Source of the DNA: Cinclus cinclus
Lineage: Eukaryota; Chordata; Aves; Passeriformes; Cinclidae
NCBI RefSeq assembly: GCF_963662255.1
Contig: NC_085047.1
Span: 14,686,347 to 14,750,346, forward strand
DNA: 64,000 nt
Reading direction: 5' to 3'
In this document: one piece after another, positions 38,501-47,440 of the stretch
Position numbering within the stretch: position 1 is the first letter of the stretch
Layout: the number at the start of each line of letters is the position of its first letter
The notes under the pieces: generated by a model
Databases searched by the model: none
The model's input: the letters and a program-made list of their open reading frames with translations, nothing else
Told to the model about the DNA's origin: nothing
Program-made: the position numbers and the translations under genes

Positions 38501-41500
38501 ACAAGAACACAAGCTATAGAACTTTTTGGGTTTAAGTTTGGAAAGTGCTTACGTTTGTTGGTTTCCAGTCATTCAGCTTATTGTCCAAAACTACATCATA
38601 ACAGAAAGCTCCAGACATCACTGCAATTCCAATCCAAAAATAAAAACATTCATGTTTGTAACAAAGTATGTATATCACAATCATACTATATTCTTACAAC
38701 AAAATGAGTGAGAAAAAAAAGAAAAACAGGATTATCTCTAGAAACTCACCATAAAAAAAAAAGCTTTCAGCTCTCATTATACTATAAAATGGCAGATTGA
38801 ACTTGTGTTGTTTTAATTTCATTTCGCTAAATGAGAAAGTAATTTGAAAGGAATTTTAATGCAACGTCAGTATAACAGAATCCCAATAAAGAGGGGAATA
38901 AATAACACTGTTTCAGAAAACTGCATCTAACACTGCAGAAAGAAACCAAAATCACTCACTTCAAAAATACTTCACCACTTTTCAGTTGTATGCCTCATAA
39001 AATGTGAGCTATTAAATTACAAAGAGGAATTTCTTGCATAGAGAAATCAGGCAATATTAGAGCTGTTTATTCATGACACAAATTTCTGGTGAAGGCAACA
39101 CAGATTTCCCTGACAGTTGTTAGAACTGTCAAACAAACTTTTTTGTATATTGAGTTACGGGTATTTAGAAATCAAATCGATGAACCCAGTAAGGTCACAC
39201 TATTTCTACACATGCAGTATAATGAGAAAGCTGAGTATATCCAAGATTATTCCAGATTCCGGTAGAGCTGAAATATTTACCTTTACTTGTTAATCACAAT
39301 GCTAAATGCTAAAATTCCTAAAAAGAGAAGCAGTTATAGCACTCCATATGACCACCAACCAACCTTCTCATATATTAAATTAATAATTATGCAGGTTTTG
39401 TTATTAAAACAACCTCTTCTCTTGTGCATTTGCTCACCTTTCTAAATCTTAAATCAGATCACAGAGGAACAGAAGTTGTTACTAAGCCTGTCTGTACATC
39501 AGTAATCCTCCAGTTTGGTGCAGACATTATCATTTTTAGTTACTCAAGTGCTGGACAAGGTTATGCAGTTATTAGAGCAAATTCCACAGCTGGAATCATG
39601 TCTAGAAATCTTGCTCATGTCGCTTCACAATACAGAGGTTTAGTTACTCATTTCAGCTGTGAAATCCTAAGTGGTCTGAAACCCAGTGGCCACACAGACC
39701 AATTTTCTCAACATTGATTACAGTTTATTTAGTGTGGTTATAAAAAAATTAAAGGCTACTACAACAGCATGTACTACACCTATCAATGCTAAGCACCACC
39801 AATCATTGGAAAAAGAGCCTCTGATTTTTTCCTAAGTTTGGTTATTAAACACTGACTTGAGAATCAGCAAAAGACAATCATTATAAAACACTTTTATCAC
39901 CTGGCACTTCTGGAGCTTTAACTAGGTTGACTGAGTATTCATCCTTGAACGCCCGCTTTAGCACACTTGCCATGATCATGGCACAGGAACGCCAATAGGC
40001 CTGCAAAGAGAATTTCAGAACATAGATTTATTGCCTAGAAGCTAATTATTAAAAAAAAAAAAAAAAGCCAAAACTTAACCGGATGATGCACAAACCGAAG
40101 CATTCTACTCCTGGAAGTGTTCAAAGCCAGATTGGACAGGGCTATGAGCAACCTGGTCTAGTAGAAGGTATCCCTCTCCATGGCAGGGGATGGAACTGGA
40201 TGAGTTTCTAACATCCCTTCCAACCCAAGCTTTTCCACGATTCTATGATTGCTTTCTTTGTATTTAAACTTCTATTCAAAGATGATTCTCCAAACAAAAT
40301 TAAATAAATAAAACCAAAACTACACTTAGAATGCAAGCCAGATGTAACTCTGGAGATATTTAAATCTGAAATAATACAATAACACAATAATTGAAAGGAA
40401 ACCCAACAACTGACCCAGCCCACATACTGGTCCAGCTAATGATAGCCATGATGCACCATTAAAAAGACATTGAAAATGTCTGAACTTTAATGACAACAAA
40501 GTTCAAGGAAGCAGACAGTCATGGAACTGCAAGGTGCACAGAATCAAGTGGTCATAATTAGGGCCACCTGCAATGAGAGAAGGCACAGAGAACCAGGGCC
40601 ACCTACAATGGAACAAGATAGTAACTTACCTTGTTTACTTCCTCTGGATCTTCATCTTTGAAGGTAAGGAACTGAATTTCACATGATTTGGTCAGGGGTC
40701 TGTACATGTCCCAGATCTCACCATCCACAAAAGCCAGAACAGAGTTCTTGCAATGCCATTCACTTAAATCTACAGAAAGTAAAAAATCCCTAAAGAATTA
40801 GTTATTAACCGTATTTCTCAGGATCAGCAGTTCAGACTGCTGCATTTCTAACAGCTGCAAGTTTCATATTTGTAAATTACTTGAAAGGATGAACTGTGAA
40901 AAAAGCCTCCAAAAATTAACTGTTTCTATTTCAATTGGCAGCACAACATTCACCATGAGGGGCTAGTTCAGAAGTCCATCCACTTACGCATGGCACAGTT
41001 GTATGGAGTAGACAGAGCCTTGTTCATAACAAACACAGTGCCAGAGTGCGACTTCCCAGTGTATTTTACTTCAATTTTCTCAATCCGTGGGTGAAGAGAC
41101 AACTGCCTCTCTTTCTCTTTGGTGAAGAGCTCGTTACGCATCCGAACCACCTCATCAGGTGTCAGCTGAGAGAAAGCTGGTGTGGAGATGTACCCTGGTG
41201 ACAGAAGAGAGACTGAGTAAGCAATCCTGGGGTGGGTCCAGCAGAGCATCCCTCTCATGAGGAAAGGCTGAGGGAGCTGGGGCTGTTCAGCTTCAAGAAG
41301 AGACAGCTGAGAGAGAACCTCATCAGTGTCTGTCAGTGCCTGCAGGGAGGGGTCAGAGCATGGACCAGGCTCTGCTCTGTGATGCCCAGCAATGGGACAA
41401 GAAACAAGGGGCAGGAATAGATGAATGGGAAATTCCACATGAACATGAGGAAGAACTTTCCTGTACAGTGACCAAGCACGGGAACACATCACCCAGAGAT

Positions 41501-42528
41501 GGTATGGAGTCTCCCTAACTGGAGATATTTCAGAACCATCTGGATGCAATCCTGTGCCATGTGCTCTGGGATGATCCTACTTGAGCAGAGGCTGGACTAG
41601 ATGACCTACTGTGGTCCCTTCCAACCTCAGCCATTCTGTGACCCATGCTGAGTTTTCAAAGCCCCTTTATAAGGTGCTGGTTTCTACAACACTACCAATA
41701 ACCCACCTGTCTGTCTCAATATGTACAAGGTAGCACTTCTGCAGCTCCAGCAAGTGACCATGCTGGGCCCCTGCACTGCCTGCAGAAAGTCTCAACAGGA
41801 GACCTGAGGCAACAAAAGTGGTCAAAAAAGATGGTGAGAGGTCCCAAGCATCTCTCTTATGAGGAGAAACTGTGGGAGCCGGGCTTGTTTAGTTTGTACA
41901 GAAGACTGAGAGGAGATCTCATTAATACATATAAGTACCTCAAAGGCGGGTGCCAAGAGGTTGGTGCCAGACTCCCTTCAGTGGCAACCAGCAATGGCCA
42001 TAAACTAAAACACAAGAAGTTTCACTTCAGCATGAGGAAGAATTTCTTTCCATGGAGACGGGCAGAGCACTGGAATAAACTCTGCGAGGGTGTGGGGCCG
42101 CTCTCCCTGGAGACATTCCAAATCCACCTGGACACGTTCCTGTGTCACCCGCTCGTGGTGACCCTGCCCTGGCAGGGGGCTTGGACTGCATGATCTCCAG
42201 AAGTCCCTTCCAACCCTGTGGGTCTATGCAAAGGTTCATGTCGCTCCATGGCTGCAAAGCCCCTTCCCTCAGGCAGGCCAACTCCCCCGCGGCCTAATAA
42301 GGGCACCCCAGCCCCTGAAAGCACCGCCTCAGTACGAGCCCGAGCTCGGCCCGGCCCCGCACTCGCGGCCGCCGGCTCCCTCCCGCAGTCCCGGCTCCCT
42401 CCACAATCCCAGCTCCCTCCGGCTCCCTCCGCAATCCCGGCTCCCTCCGCAATCCCAGCTCCCTCCGGCCCCCTCCCACACTCACGGCTCCCGGCCCGCA
42501 GCCCTCGGCCGGCCCACGGCCCCGCCAT
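32501..42528 (-). CDS. MRPL39: MRPL39, mitochondrial ribosomal protein mL39 (whole gene, 10 coding exons)
   Basis: The protein is a component of the large subunit of the mitochondrial ribosome (mL39). It is distantly related to the N-terminal TGS/editing region of threonyl-tRNA synthetase and has lost aminoacylation. Exons on the minus strand are 42528-42486, 41194-40988, 40769-40630, 40000-39901, 38620-38553, 37295-37183, 35711-35646, 34473-34320, 33309-33262 and 32593-32501. All junctions are GT-AG and the phase runs unbroken to a TAA. The product is 343 residues against about 338 in human. Conserved blocks include [61 protein letters not shown] and RRFQGVSLP. The N-terminal presequence is short and Arg/Gly/Ala-rich, as for mitochondrial import. 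The C-terminus carries a five-alanine run and is less conserved. The start ATG has a strong context (A at -3, G at +4), and an in-frame stop lies upstream at 42,670-42,672. Confidence 0.97.
33262..33309 (-). CDS. MRPL39: MRPL39 coding exon 9
   Basis: A 48-base exon with acceptor CACGCAG and donor CTG|GTAAGT. It reads [16 protein letters not shown] against human AHFTIWDKLLERSRKM. Too short to stand out on its own, but phase and similarity are exact. Confidence 0.95.
33510..33648 (+). mobile_element. CR1 3' fragment in MRPL39 intron 9
   Basis: CR1 sense 3' end ('gagcaacctggtccagtgga' at about 33,548, 'tggttctatgattc' at 33,635-33,648). It lies in the intron between exons 8 and 9 and is antisense to MRPL39. 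Coordinates place it in that intron only. Confidence 0.85.
34320..34473 (-). CDS. MRPL39: MRPL39 coding exon 8
   Basis: Acceptor CCTCCAG, donor AAG|GTAAGT. It contains [20 protein letters not shown] and [15 protein letters not shown], the most conserved C-terminal block of mL39. Confidence 0.97.
35646..35711 (-). CDS. MRPL39: MRPL39 coding exon 7
   Basis: Acceptor TTGTCCAG, donor CATAG|GTAAGC. It reads [20 protein letters not shown] and then H plus two bases of a split Arg, matching the human block containing EEKASQNPERIVKLHR. Confidence 0.95.
   Translation of the reverse strand: MQNGDDRKKSFSEYGRNCTVT
35985..36260 (+). mobile_element. CR1-like 3' fragment in MRPL39 intron 6
   Basis: Contains 'ctggacactaggaagcattt' (36,057), 'gatgccccaaaactgtcac' (36,127) and ends 'gtaggtcccttcccactgaaacatctattccagtc', a tail common in older bird LINE copies. 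It lies between exons 7 and 6, antisense to the gene. The subfamily is uncertain. Confidence 0.65.
37183..37295 (-). CDS. MRPL39: MRPL39 coding exon 6
   Basis: Acceptor TTTTTAG, donor AATGT|GTGAGT, chosen over the nearby AAT|GTGTGA because only it keeps phase with exon 7. It reads [20 protein letters not shown] and then the conserved [12 protein letters not shown]. Confidence 0.95.
38553..38620 (-). CDS. MRPL39: MRPL39 coding exon 5
   Basis: Acceptor AATTGCAG, donor AAC|GTAAGC. It reads (V)[18 protein letters not shown], with human reading [13 protein letters not shown]. Length 68 restores phase 0 at the end. Confidence 0.96.
39901..40000 (-). CDS. MRPL39: MRPL39 coding exon 4
   Basis: Acceptor TTTGCAG, donor CCAG|GTGATA. 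It reads [20 protein letters not shown] and ends [10 protein letters not shown] plus one base of a split Val codon. The AYWRSCAM block is nearly invariant in the family. Confidence 0.97.
40105..40250 (+). mobile_element. CR1 3' fragment in MRPL39 intron 3
   Basis: 'cctggaagtgttcaaagcca' through 'gagcaacctggtctagtaga' to a 'cgattctatgatt' end at 40,250. A short, typical 5'-truncated CR1 between exons 4 and 3. Confidence 0.9.
40630..40769 (-). CDS. MRPL39: MRPL39 coding exon 3
   Basis: Acceptor CTGTAG, donor AAG|GTAAGT. It reads (H)[16 protein letters not shown] then [20 protein letters not shown], close to the human protein. It completes the TGS-like fold. Confidence 0.97.
40988..41194 (-). 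CDS. MRPL39: MRPL39 coding exon 2
   Basis: Begins after a CACCAG acceptor and completes the split Arg ([11 protein letters not shown]). It carries the highly conserved [15 protein letters not shown] and [10 protein letters not shown] segments and ends in NCAM plus one base at a GTAAGT donor. It is the start of the TGS-like domain. The larger open frame that runs through it to 41,549 continues into intron and a CR1 copy and is not coding there. Confidence 0.97.
41228..41643 (+). mobile_element. CR1 fragment in MRPL39 intron 1 (proximal to exon 2)
   Basis: CR1 sense sequence with the 'aggaaaggctgagggagctgg' start at about 41,262 and a 'ccttccaacctcagccattctgtgac' end at 41,643. It begins only about 35 bases upstream of the exon 2 acceptor (on the minus strand), so it lies close to splicing signals. 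Confidence 0.9.
41829..42230 (+). mobile_element. CR1 fragment in MRPL39 intron 1 (proximal to exon 1)
   Basis: CR1 sense, with 'aggagatctcattaatacat' near 41,913, 'ttcacttcagcatgaggaag' near 42,021 and a 'tcccttccaaccctgtgg' end near 42,220. It abuts the CpG island of the MRPL39 promoter. Confidence 0.9.
42371..42480. repeat. GC-rich minisatellite in MRPL39 intron 1
   Basis: About five imperfect copies of an 18-19 base unit of the type GGCTCCCTCCGCAATCCC, ending directly at the exon 1 splice donor. On the transcribed strand it is G-rich. Confidence 0.85.
42486..42528 (-). CDS. MRPL39: MRPL39 coding exon 1 (presequence)
   Basis: Encodes 14 residues, [14 protein letters not shown], plus the first base of an Arg codon. 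The donor is GTGAGT at 42,485. The Arg- and Ala-rich stretch without acidic residues suits a mitochondrial targeting peptide. It is about ten residues shorter than the human leader. Confidence 0.88.
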
Positions 42529-42675
42529 GCTCTCTCGGCCCCGGTGCCTCCTCCCCGGGCTCCGCCGGAAACAGCGGCAGCAGCCGCGCGGTTCCGCCGC
42601 TGCTCGGCCGGCCGGGAGGAGCCTCCTGGGCCGGGCTGCCCCCGCTCCCTTCAGCGGCCCCGGCACGACTCAGAG

Positions 42676-42740
42676 CCACAGAATGTATTCTGTGTTAGAA
42701 GGGACCCGCAGCGGTCATCGGAGGGTCTCATCCTCGTGGG
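42676..42740 (-). mobile_element. Short CR1 3' end, antisense
   Basis: 'cacagaatgtattctgtgtt' followed by 'agaagggacccgcagcggtcatcggagg' is the reversed end of a CR1. It is only about 65 bases and sits directly against a sense CR1 in the opposite orientation. Confidence 0.6.
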
Positions 42741-43375
42741 TGAGAGGTGGCCATGGCCCGGCCGTGTGCTCTGGGAGCCCAGAACCCCCCGTGTGCTGGG
42801 CTGCATCCAGAGCCCCGTGGGCAGCAGGGCAGGGAGGGGATTCTGCCCCTCTGCCCCGCTCTGCTGAGACCCCACCTGCAGGGCTGCATCCAGCTCTGGG
42901 CTCCCAGCACAGCAAGGACAGGGACCTGCTGGAGCCAGCACAGAGGAGGCACCGAGGGGATCAGAGGGATGGAGCAGCTCTGCTGTGGAGAAAGGCTGGG
43001 AGAATTGGGATTGTCGAGCATGGAAAAGAGAAGGCTTTTAGGGCAGCTCAGTTGCAGCCTTCTAGCACCTGAAGAAAACTTACACAAAAGAGAAGCAAGA
43101 CTATTTGCCAGAGCTTGTAGTGACAGAAGAAGAGAAAATGGCCTCGACTGAAAGAGAGTAGGCTTAGATTAGATGTAAAGAAAAAATTCTTCCCTGTGAG
43201 GGTGGTGAGGCCCTGGCACAGGTTGCCCAGAGAAACTGGCTGCTTCATCCCTGGAAGTGTTCAAGGCCAGGTTGGATGGGGCTTGGTCTAGTGAATGGTG
43301 TCACTGTCCATGGCAAGGAGATGATCTTCAAGGTCCATCCCAACCCAAACCATTCTGTGAATCTGTAACTATGAT
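42741..43375 (+). mobile_element. CR1 LINE fragment, sense
   Basis: Contains the end of the CR1 reverse-transcriptase frame (Gly-Cys-Ile-Gln-Leu-Trp-Ala-Pro type motif at about 42,883-42,903) and the 3' UTR, ending 'cccaacccaaaccattctgtg' at about 43,358. It is very similar to the antisense copy at 52.1-52.4 kb. The long GC-rich open frames across 42,218-43,151 on both strands come from this element and the CpG island. Confidence 0.92.
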
Positions 43376-43429
43376 AGCAGTCCAGTTCCTGGCCCTGCAC
43401 AGGACAGCTGCAGGAACCCCACCACCATG

Positions 43430-43627
43430 TGCCTGAGACAGGTGTTGTGGAATCACACAGAGAGGTTTTCCTCAGAGATGTTCTGGAGTCTCCCTCACTG
43501 GAGATATTCCACATCCATCTGGACACAATCCTGTGCCATGTGCTCTGGGATGATCCTACTTGGGCAGAGAGGTTGGATCAGGTAGTGCCTTCCAACCTGA
43601 GCCACTCTATGATTCTGTGATTCTGAG
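43430..43627 (+). mobile_element. CR1 3' fragment, sense
   Basis: 'ctggagatattccacatcca' to 'ccactctatgattctgtgattctg' at 43,627. A separate copy, just downstream of the previous CR1 and closer to the one in MRPL39 intron 1 (41.2-41.6 kb). Confidence 0.88.
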
Positions 43628-43789
43628 AGCATTGTCCAAACACTCTGTGAGCTCTGATAGTCCTGGCACCCTGACCAGTGCCCTGCAAAGTAGTTCTGAG
43701 CATTACTTTAGGCAGGAACATCATCCCAGAATGTTGTACCTCCACTACTTGCCACCTGTTCCACTTCACTAACACTGCCCACCTGCACT

Positions 43790-44515
43790 GGGGTTGCATG
43801 GCTAGGCTTTGGGAAATTGAGCAGGGGGCTATGGGGGAGCACCCCAGTTTTTTTATGTGAGAAGCTGCCAGAAACTTTCTGGATATCCAGTAGAGCCAAT
43901 GCCAGCTGGATCTAAGACCCACTGCTGGCCAAGGTAAACCATCACCAATAGTGGTAGTGCTCAAGGATAACAGATTTAAGAAGGGAAAAAAGTTACTCTT
44001 CAGCAGCAATTGTAGGCAGGTAAGGAAGGACTGAGGTTATGTGAGAGGATTAGCTCTGCAGACCCCAAGGTCAGTGCAGATGGAGACAGAGAACATGCTC
44101 CAGAGCAGAGGTTACACTGCCCACACTGAAGAAGAGTGAGTCCTCCTCATGAGGAGTGACCAGCAGCAGAGACAATGTGTGACAAACTGACTGCAGCCCT
44201 ATTTCCCCATCCTCCTACACCACTGAGGAGGGGAGGAGGAAGAGAAATCAGGAGTGAAGTTGAACCCAGGCAACAAGGGAGAGATGAGGGAAGACTTGGT
44301 TTTATTTCTCACTTCTCTACTCTGATTTGTCAATAAATTAAATTAACTTTCCTCAGATTAGTGTGGTTTGTAGGTGCTGGTCACTTGTGAGTGATCTCTC
44401 AGCCTGCAAGCCTTACACTATATTTTCTCTTCCCTGTCCAGGTGAGGAGGGGAGTGATAAAGTGGTTTTGGGGAGCACTTGGTATCCAGTCAAGGCCAAC
44501 CCCTCACACCTCCCA
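43790..44515 (+). mobile_element. ERVL-type LTR, internally deleted
   Basis: Matches in order the landmarks of a common bird ERVL long terminal repeat: 'gtgagaagctgccagaaact' (43,857), 'ccactgctggccaaggtaaa' (43,919), 'aacagatttaagaagggaaa' (43,969), 'gagacaatgtgtgacaaact' (44,168), 'caataaattaaattaacttt' (44,331) and 'ctggtcacttgtgagtgatc' (44,376). The long GC-rich tandem section usually found in the middle of this LTR is missing. No coding sequence of the virus is seen on either side, so it is probably a solo LTR. Exact ends and target duplication were not resolved. Confidence 0.72.
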
Positions 44516-45595
44516 ACCATCCTTCCTCTCCAAAAGATTGAACACAAGCAGAAACTAGCTGCTGCCCATGTAGGAAAACCACAGTTCACATTAAAGCAAT
44601 AAATTTGTGAAATAATTCAAGAGTTCGTTTTGATGCTTGACAATTTAGCTGATGATGGTCTTCATCGCAATCCTCAGCTGGCAATGATATAAATGACCAT
44701 CATGAAGCCAATGTCAGATAGTTACACTGAATTAGTGTAATTAAGAACTAAAGCATGTAATTAAACTCAGCATAAAAAAAATAAAAGACATGGAATTTTC
44801 CACTGCAGAAACACATCTGTGGAGCAGTGGGACAGCTGGGTCTGTTTGGTTTGGTACCTGGCATTGGCTTCCCTCTTTACCTGGGCTCTCATCCATAAAA
44901 CCAGGGGTGTATGGTAGCTGTTTGTGCCTTTCGTTACATTATTTGATAGGTTAAGAATTCAGCAAGGTAGTCATTCTGCTTTCTCCTTTTAAAAATTAGT
45001 TAAATGCAAGTTATTTAGGATGATGCTAATATTTGCGTAATTACAGCTCACCTACACCATTTCTCCTATTAACTCAAGTAATCATGTAGTCGATGATCAC
45101 ATGACATCATCAGTTTGGTTTAAATGGTTAGAAAAACATAAGTAAAACAAGGTTACTAGTGTAGGGTATAAAAAGAACACTTACTCTATAAGTAGATAAA
45201 TGCAGAATGTTCAGCAAATGAGAGACAGAAACAACCCTGTTCTGTCACTCTGAGGGAGTATTGAAAAAGAGTAAAGTCCTACTTAATAGTGCACACTTTA
45301 TTATATGTATCTGTTTTAAACTGTGCTTCCTGATCTCTAGACCTTCTTTTGTACAAGTATTTGCAACTTTTTATTCAGCTGAATCTTCAGAAAAAGTGAT
45401 GGTAGGATATCTGCTCCCTCCTTTTGCTTGTTTGCTGTAGCTCTGGAAGCACAATGTAGATTTTATAAATAGATTTATAAATTTTGTAACACACTGAAGA
45501 CTATAGAGAGAAGCAAGATCATCTGCCCTTTGGTAACTCTTGGCCAACAGTGCAAAGCTGTACTGCCCAGAGAAAACCAAAATACATCCGAAGGT
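44516..45595. other. Spacer, no gene seen
   Basis: AT-rich DNA between the LTR and the next CR1 piece. No exon, RNA gene or recognised repeat. Confidence 0.55.
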
Positions 45596-45770
45596 GCTGA
45601 AAATTTCACCCAGGGTTCATAGAGAGCAGCTTTGTGTAGGACTTAGGGGTGATGGTTGATGAAAAACTGAGCATGAGCCAGCAGTGAGTGCTCATATCCC
45701 AGAAAACCAATTGTGTCCTGGGCTGCATCCAAAGGAGCGTGGGCAGCCCAGCTATTGATCCCCCAATGCC
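45596..45770 (+). mobile_element. CR1 internal fragment, sense
   Basis: 'ggacttaggggtgatggttgatgaaaaactgagcatgagccagcagtg' phrases and 'gtgtcctgggctgcatcc' are part of the CR1 reverse-transcriptase 3' region. There is no CR1 3' end, so this is an internal remnant. Confidence 0.8.
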
Positions 45771-46350
45771 CAAAGGAAGAAAATGAAAATGAAAATGAAG
45801 AGATGGCTAACAGAACTGTCCAAGAATAATTTCAACCTACTAGTCTTCATAAAGCCCTTTAACTTTCAGGAAAACCATGTCTATTAATAATTTTATAATA
45901 GTCAGAAAATACAAGGTTTCCCTCTGAAGCAACAGGAACCCTGTAATTGCTCTTATGCCATGGTATGTGACCCAATAGGAGCGTGTAAGCAACAAACCAT
46001 GACTATTTATCACTCTCATAGTCCCAAAGCCATCTCTGAGCTCACTTAAAGATTGCTTCAAAAGTAAAATTGGCTTAAAAATTCCTGTGCCTCCCTTTGC
46101 CATTCTTGGCTGTTTCTCACTGCTCATGCTCTAGGTAAGCAACTGTAGCAGCACTGTACAAGGCACTGAATGCAAGGTCACTGAAGTGATACAAATTACA
46201 GGATCAGTACTGCTGAAAGATAATGTTTTATTCATATGATTCACATTATTTCTTATACTAATTTCTACACACAAGCAAAGTGAGAGCAGTAATCCATGGC
46301 AGCAACACCCTTGTAAGACAACATGCAGTGTAGCTACATCTTAAGAGGTG
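45771..46350. other. Spacer, no gene seen
   Basis: No supportable feature. Short open frames only. Confidence 0.5.
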
Positions 46351-46374
46351 TGTTCTTAATAACACAACATATAT

Positions 46375-47440
46375 AGAATTATAGAATCATGGAATCATTA
46401 AGGCTGGAAAATATTTCCAAGACCATCAAGTCCAATCTTTAACTGAATACCACCATGTCTACTAAACCTTATCACAAAGTACCACATCTACTCATTTTCT
46501 GAACACTTCCACCACTTCCCTGTGCAGCCTGTTTCTATGCTTTACAGCCCTTTCTCTGGCAATATTTTTTTTGTAATATCCAACTTGAACCTCCCCTGGC
46601 ATGACTTAAGACCATTTTTTCCTGTCCTGTCACTTGCTACTTGGGAGTAGAGATCAATCTGGCTACACCATCCTGTGAGGTAGTTGTAGAGAATGATAAG
46701 ATTCCACCTGAGCCTTCTTTTCTCCAGGCCAAACAACTCCAGGTTCCTCAGCCACCTCTCATCAGACTTGAGCTCCAGACCCTTTCCCCAGCTTCGTTGC
46801 CCTTCTGGACATGTTCCAGCACATCAATGTCCTTCCTGAATTAAGGGGCCCAGAACTGACCACAGGATTGAGATGTGGCCTCATCAGTGCTGAGTGCAGG
46901 GAAGGGTCACTGCCCTGTTCCTGCTGGCCATACTTTTTCTGACCCAAGCCAGGTGCCATTGGCTTTGTTAGCCAGCTGGGCATGTGCTGGCTCATGTTCA
47001 GCTACTGTAACCAGAACCCCCACATCATTTTCCTGCTTTCCAGCCACTCTGCCCTAGCCTGTCCTGCAGGGGGTTGTTGTGACCTAAGGGCAGGACCTAG
47101 TAATTGGCCTGGTTAAACCTCAGAGCACTGGCCTCAGCCCATTTATCTAGCCTGTCCAGCTCCCTCTTGCAGACCCTTCCTGCCCTCCAGCAGATCAACA
47201 CTCCCACCCAACTTGGTGTTGTTTGCAACTGACTGGGGATGCACTCAATCCTCTTGTCCAGACAATTACAAAGATATGAAACAGGGTTGTCAATATTGTC
47301 CCCCCAGTACTGTGCCCTGGGGACACCACTTGTGACCAGTTGCCAACCGGATTTAGCACCAGTCACCAGAACTCTCTGGGCTCTGCCATCCAGGCATTTT
47401 TTTTTATCTAGTGAGCAGTAAACCATTATGAACACTGTGG
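46375..47440 (-). mobile_element. CR1 LINE 3' fragment, about 1.07 kb, antisense
   Basis: The left edge is the reversed CR1 end ('tagaattatagaatcatgga' from 46,372). Rightward come the reversed 3' UTR and reverse-transcriptase C-terminal region ('gaggtagttgtagagaatga' 46,677; 'gggcccagaactgaccacag' 46,847; 'ccagcagatcaacactccca' 47,189). The arrangement closely parallels the antisense copy at 4.8-6.2 kb. The coding frame is interrupted and inactive. Confidence 0.92.

Larger units (their letters stand above)
42240..42760. promoter_or_regulatory. MRPL39: CpG island and promoter of MRPL39
   Basis: Abrupt rise in GC and CpG density around exon 1, with no TATA box on the minus strand. This is a typical housekeeping promoter. 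The transcription start is probably between 42,530 and 42,670. The island is bounded by CR1-derived sequence on both sides, leaving only about 450 bases of single-copy promoter. Confidence 0.8.

Noticed and set aside
40968..41549. 193-residue open frame on the minus strand as a single gene or exon
   Set aside because: Only 40,988-41,194 is MRPL39 exon 2. The upstream part is intron and antisense CR1, and the downstream part runs past a clear GTAAGT donor.
42218..43072. 284-residue open frame on + across the MRPL39 promoter
   Set aside because: It is Pro/Ala/Arg-rich because of the CpG island and minisatellite, then runs into CR1. It has no family signature and opposes the real exon 1.
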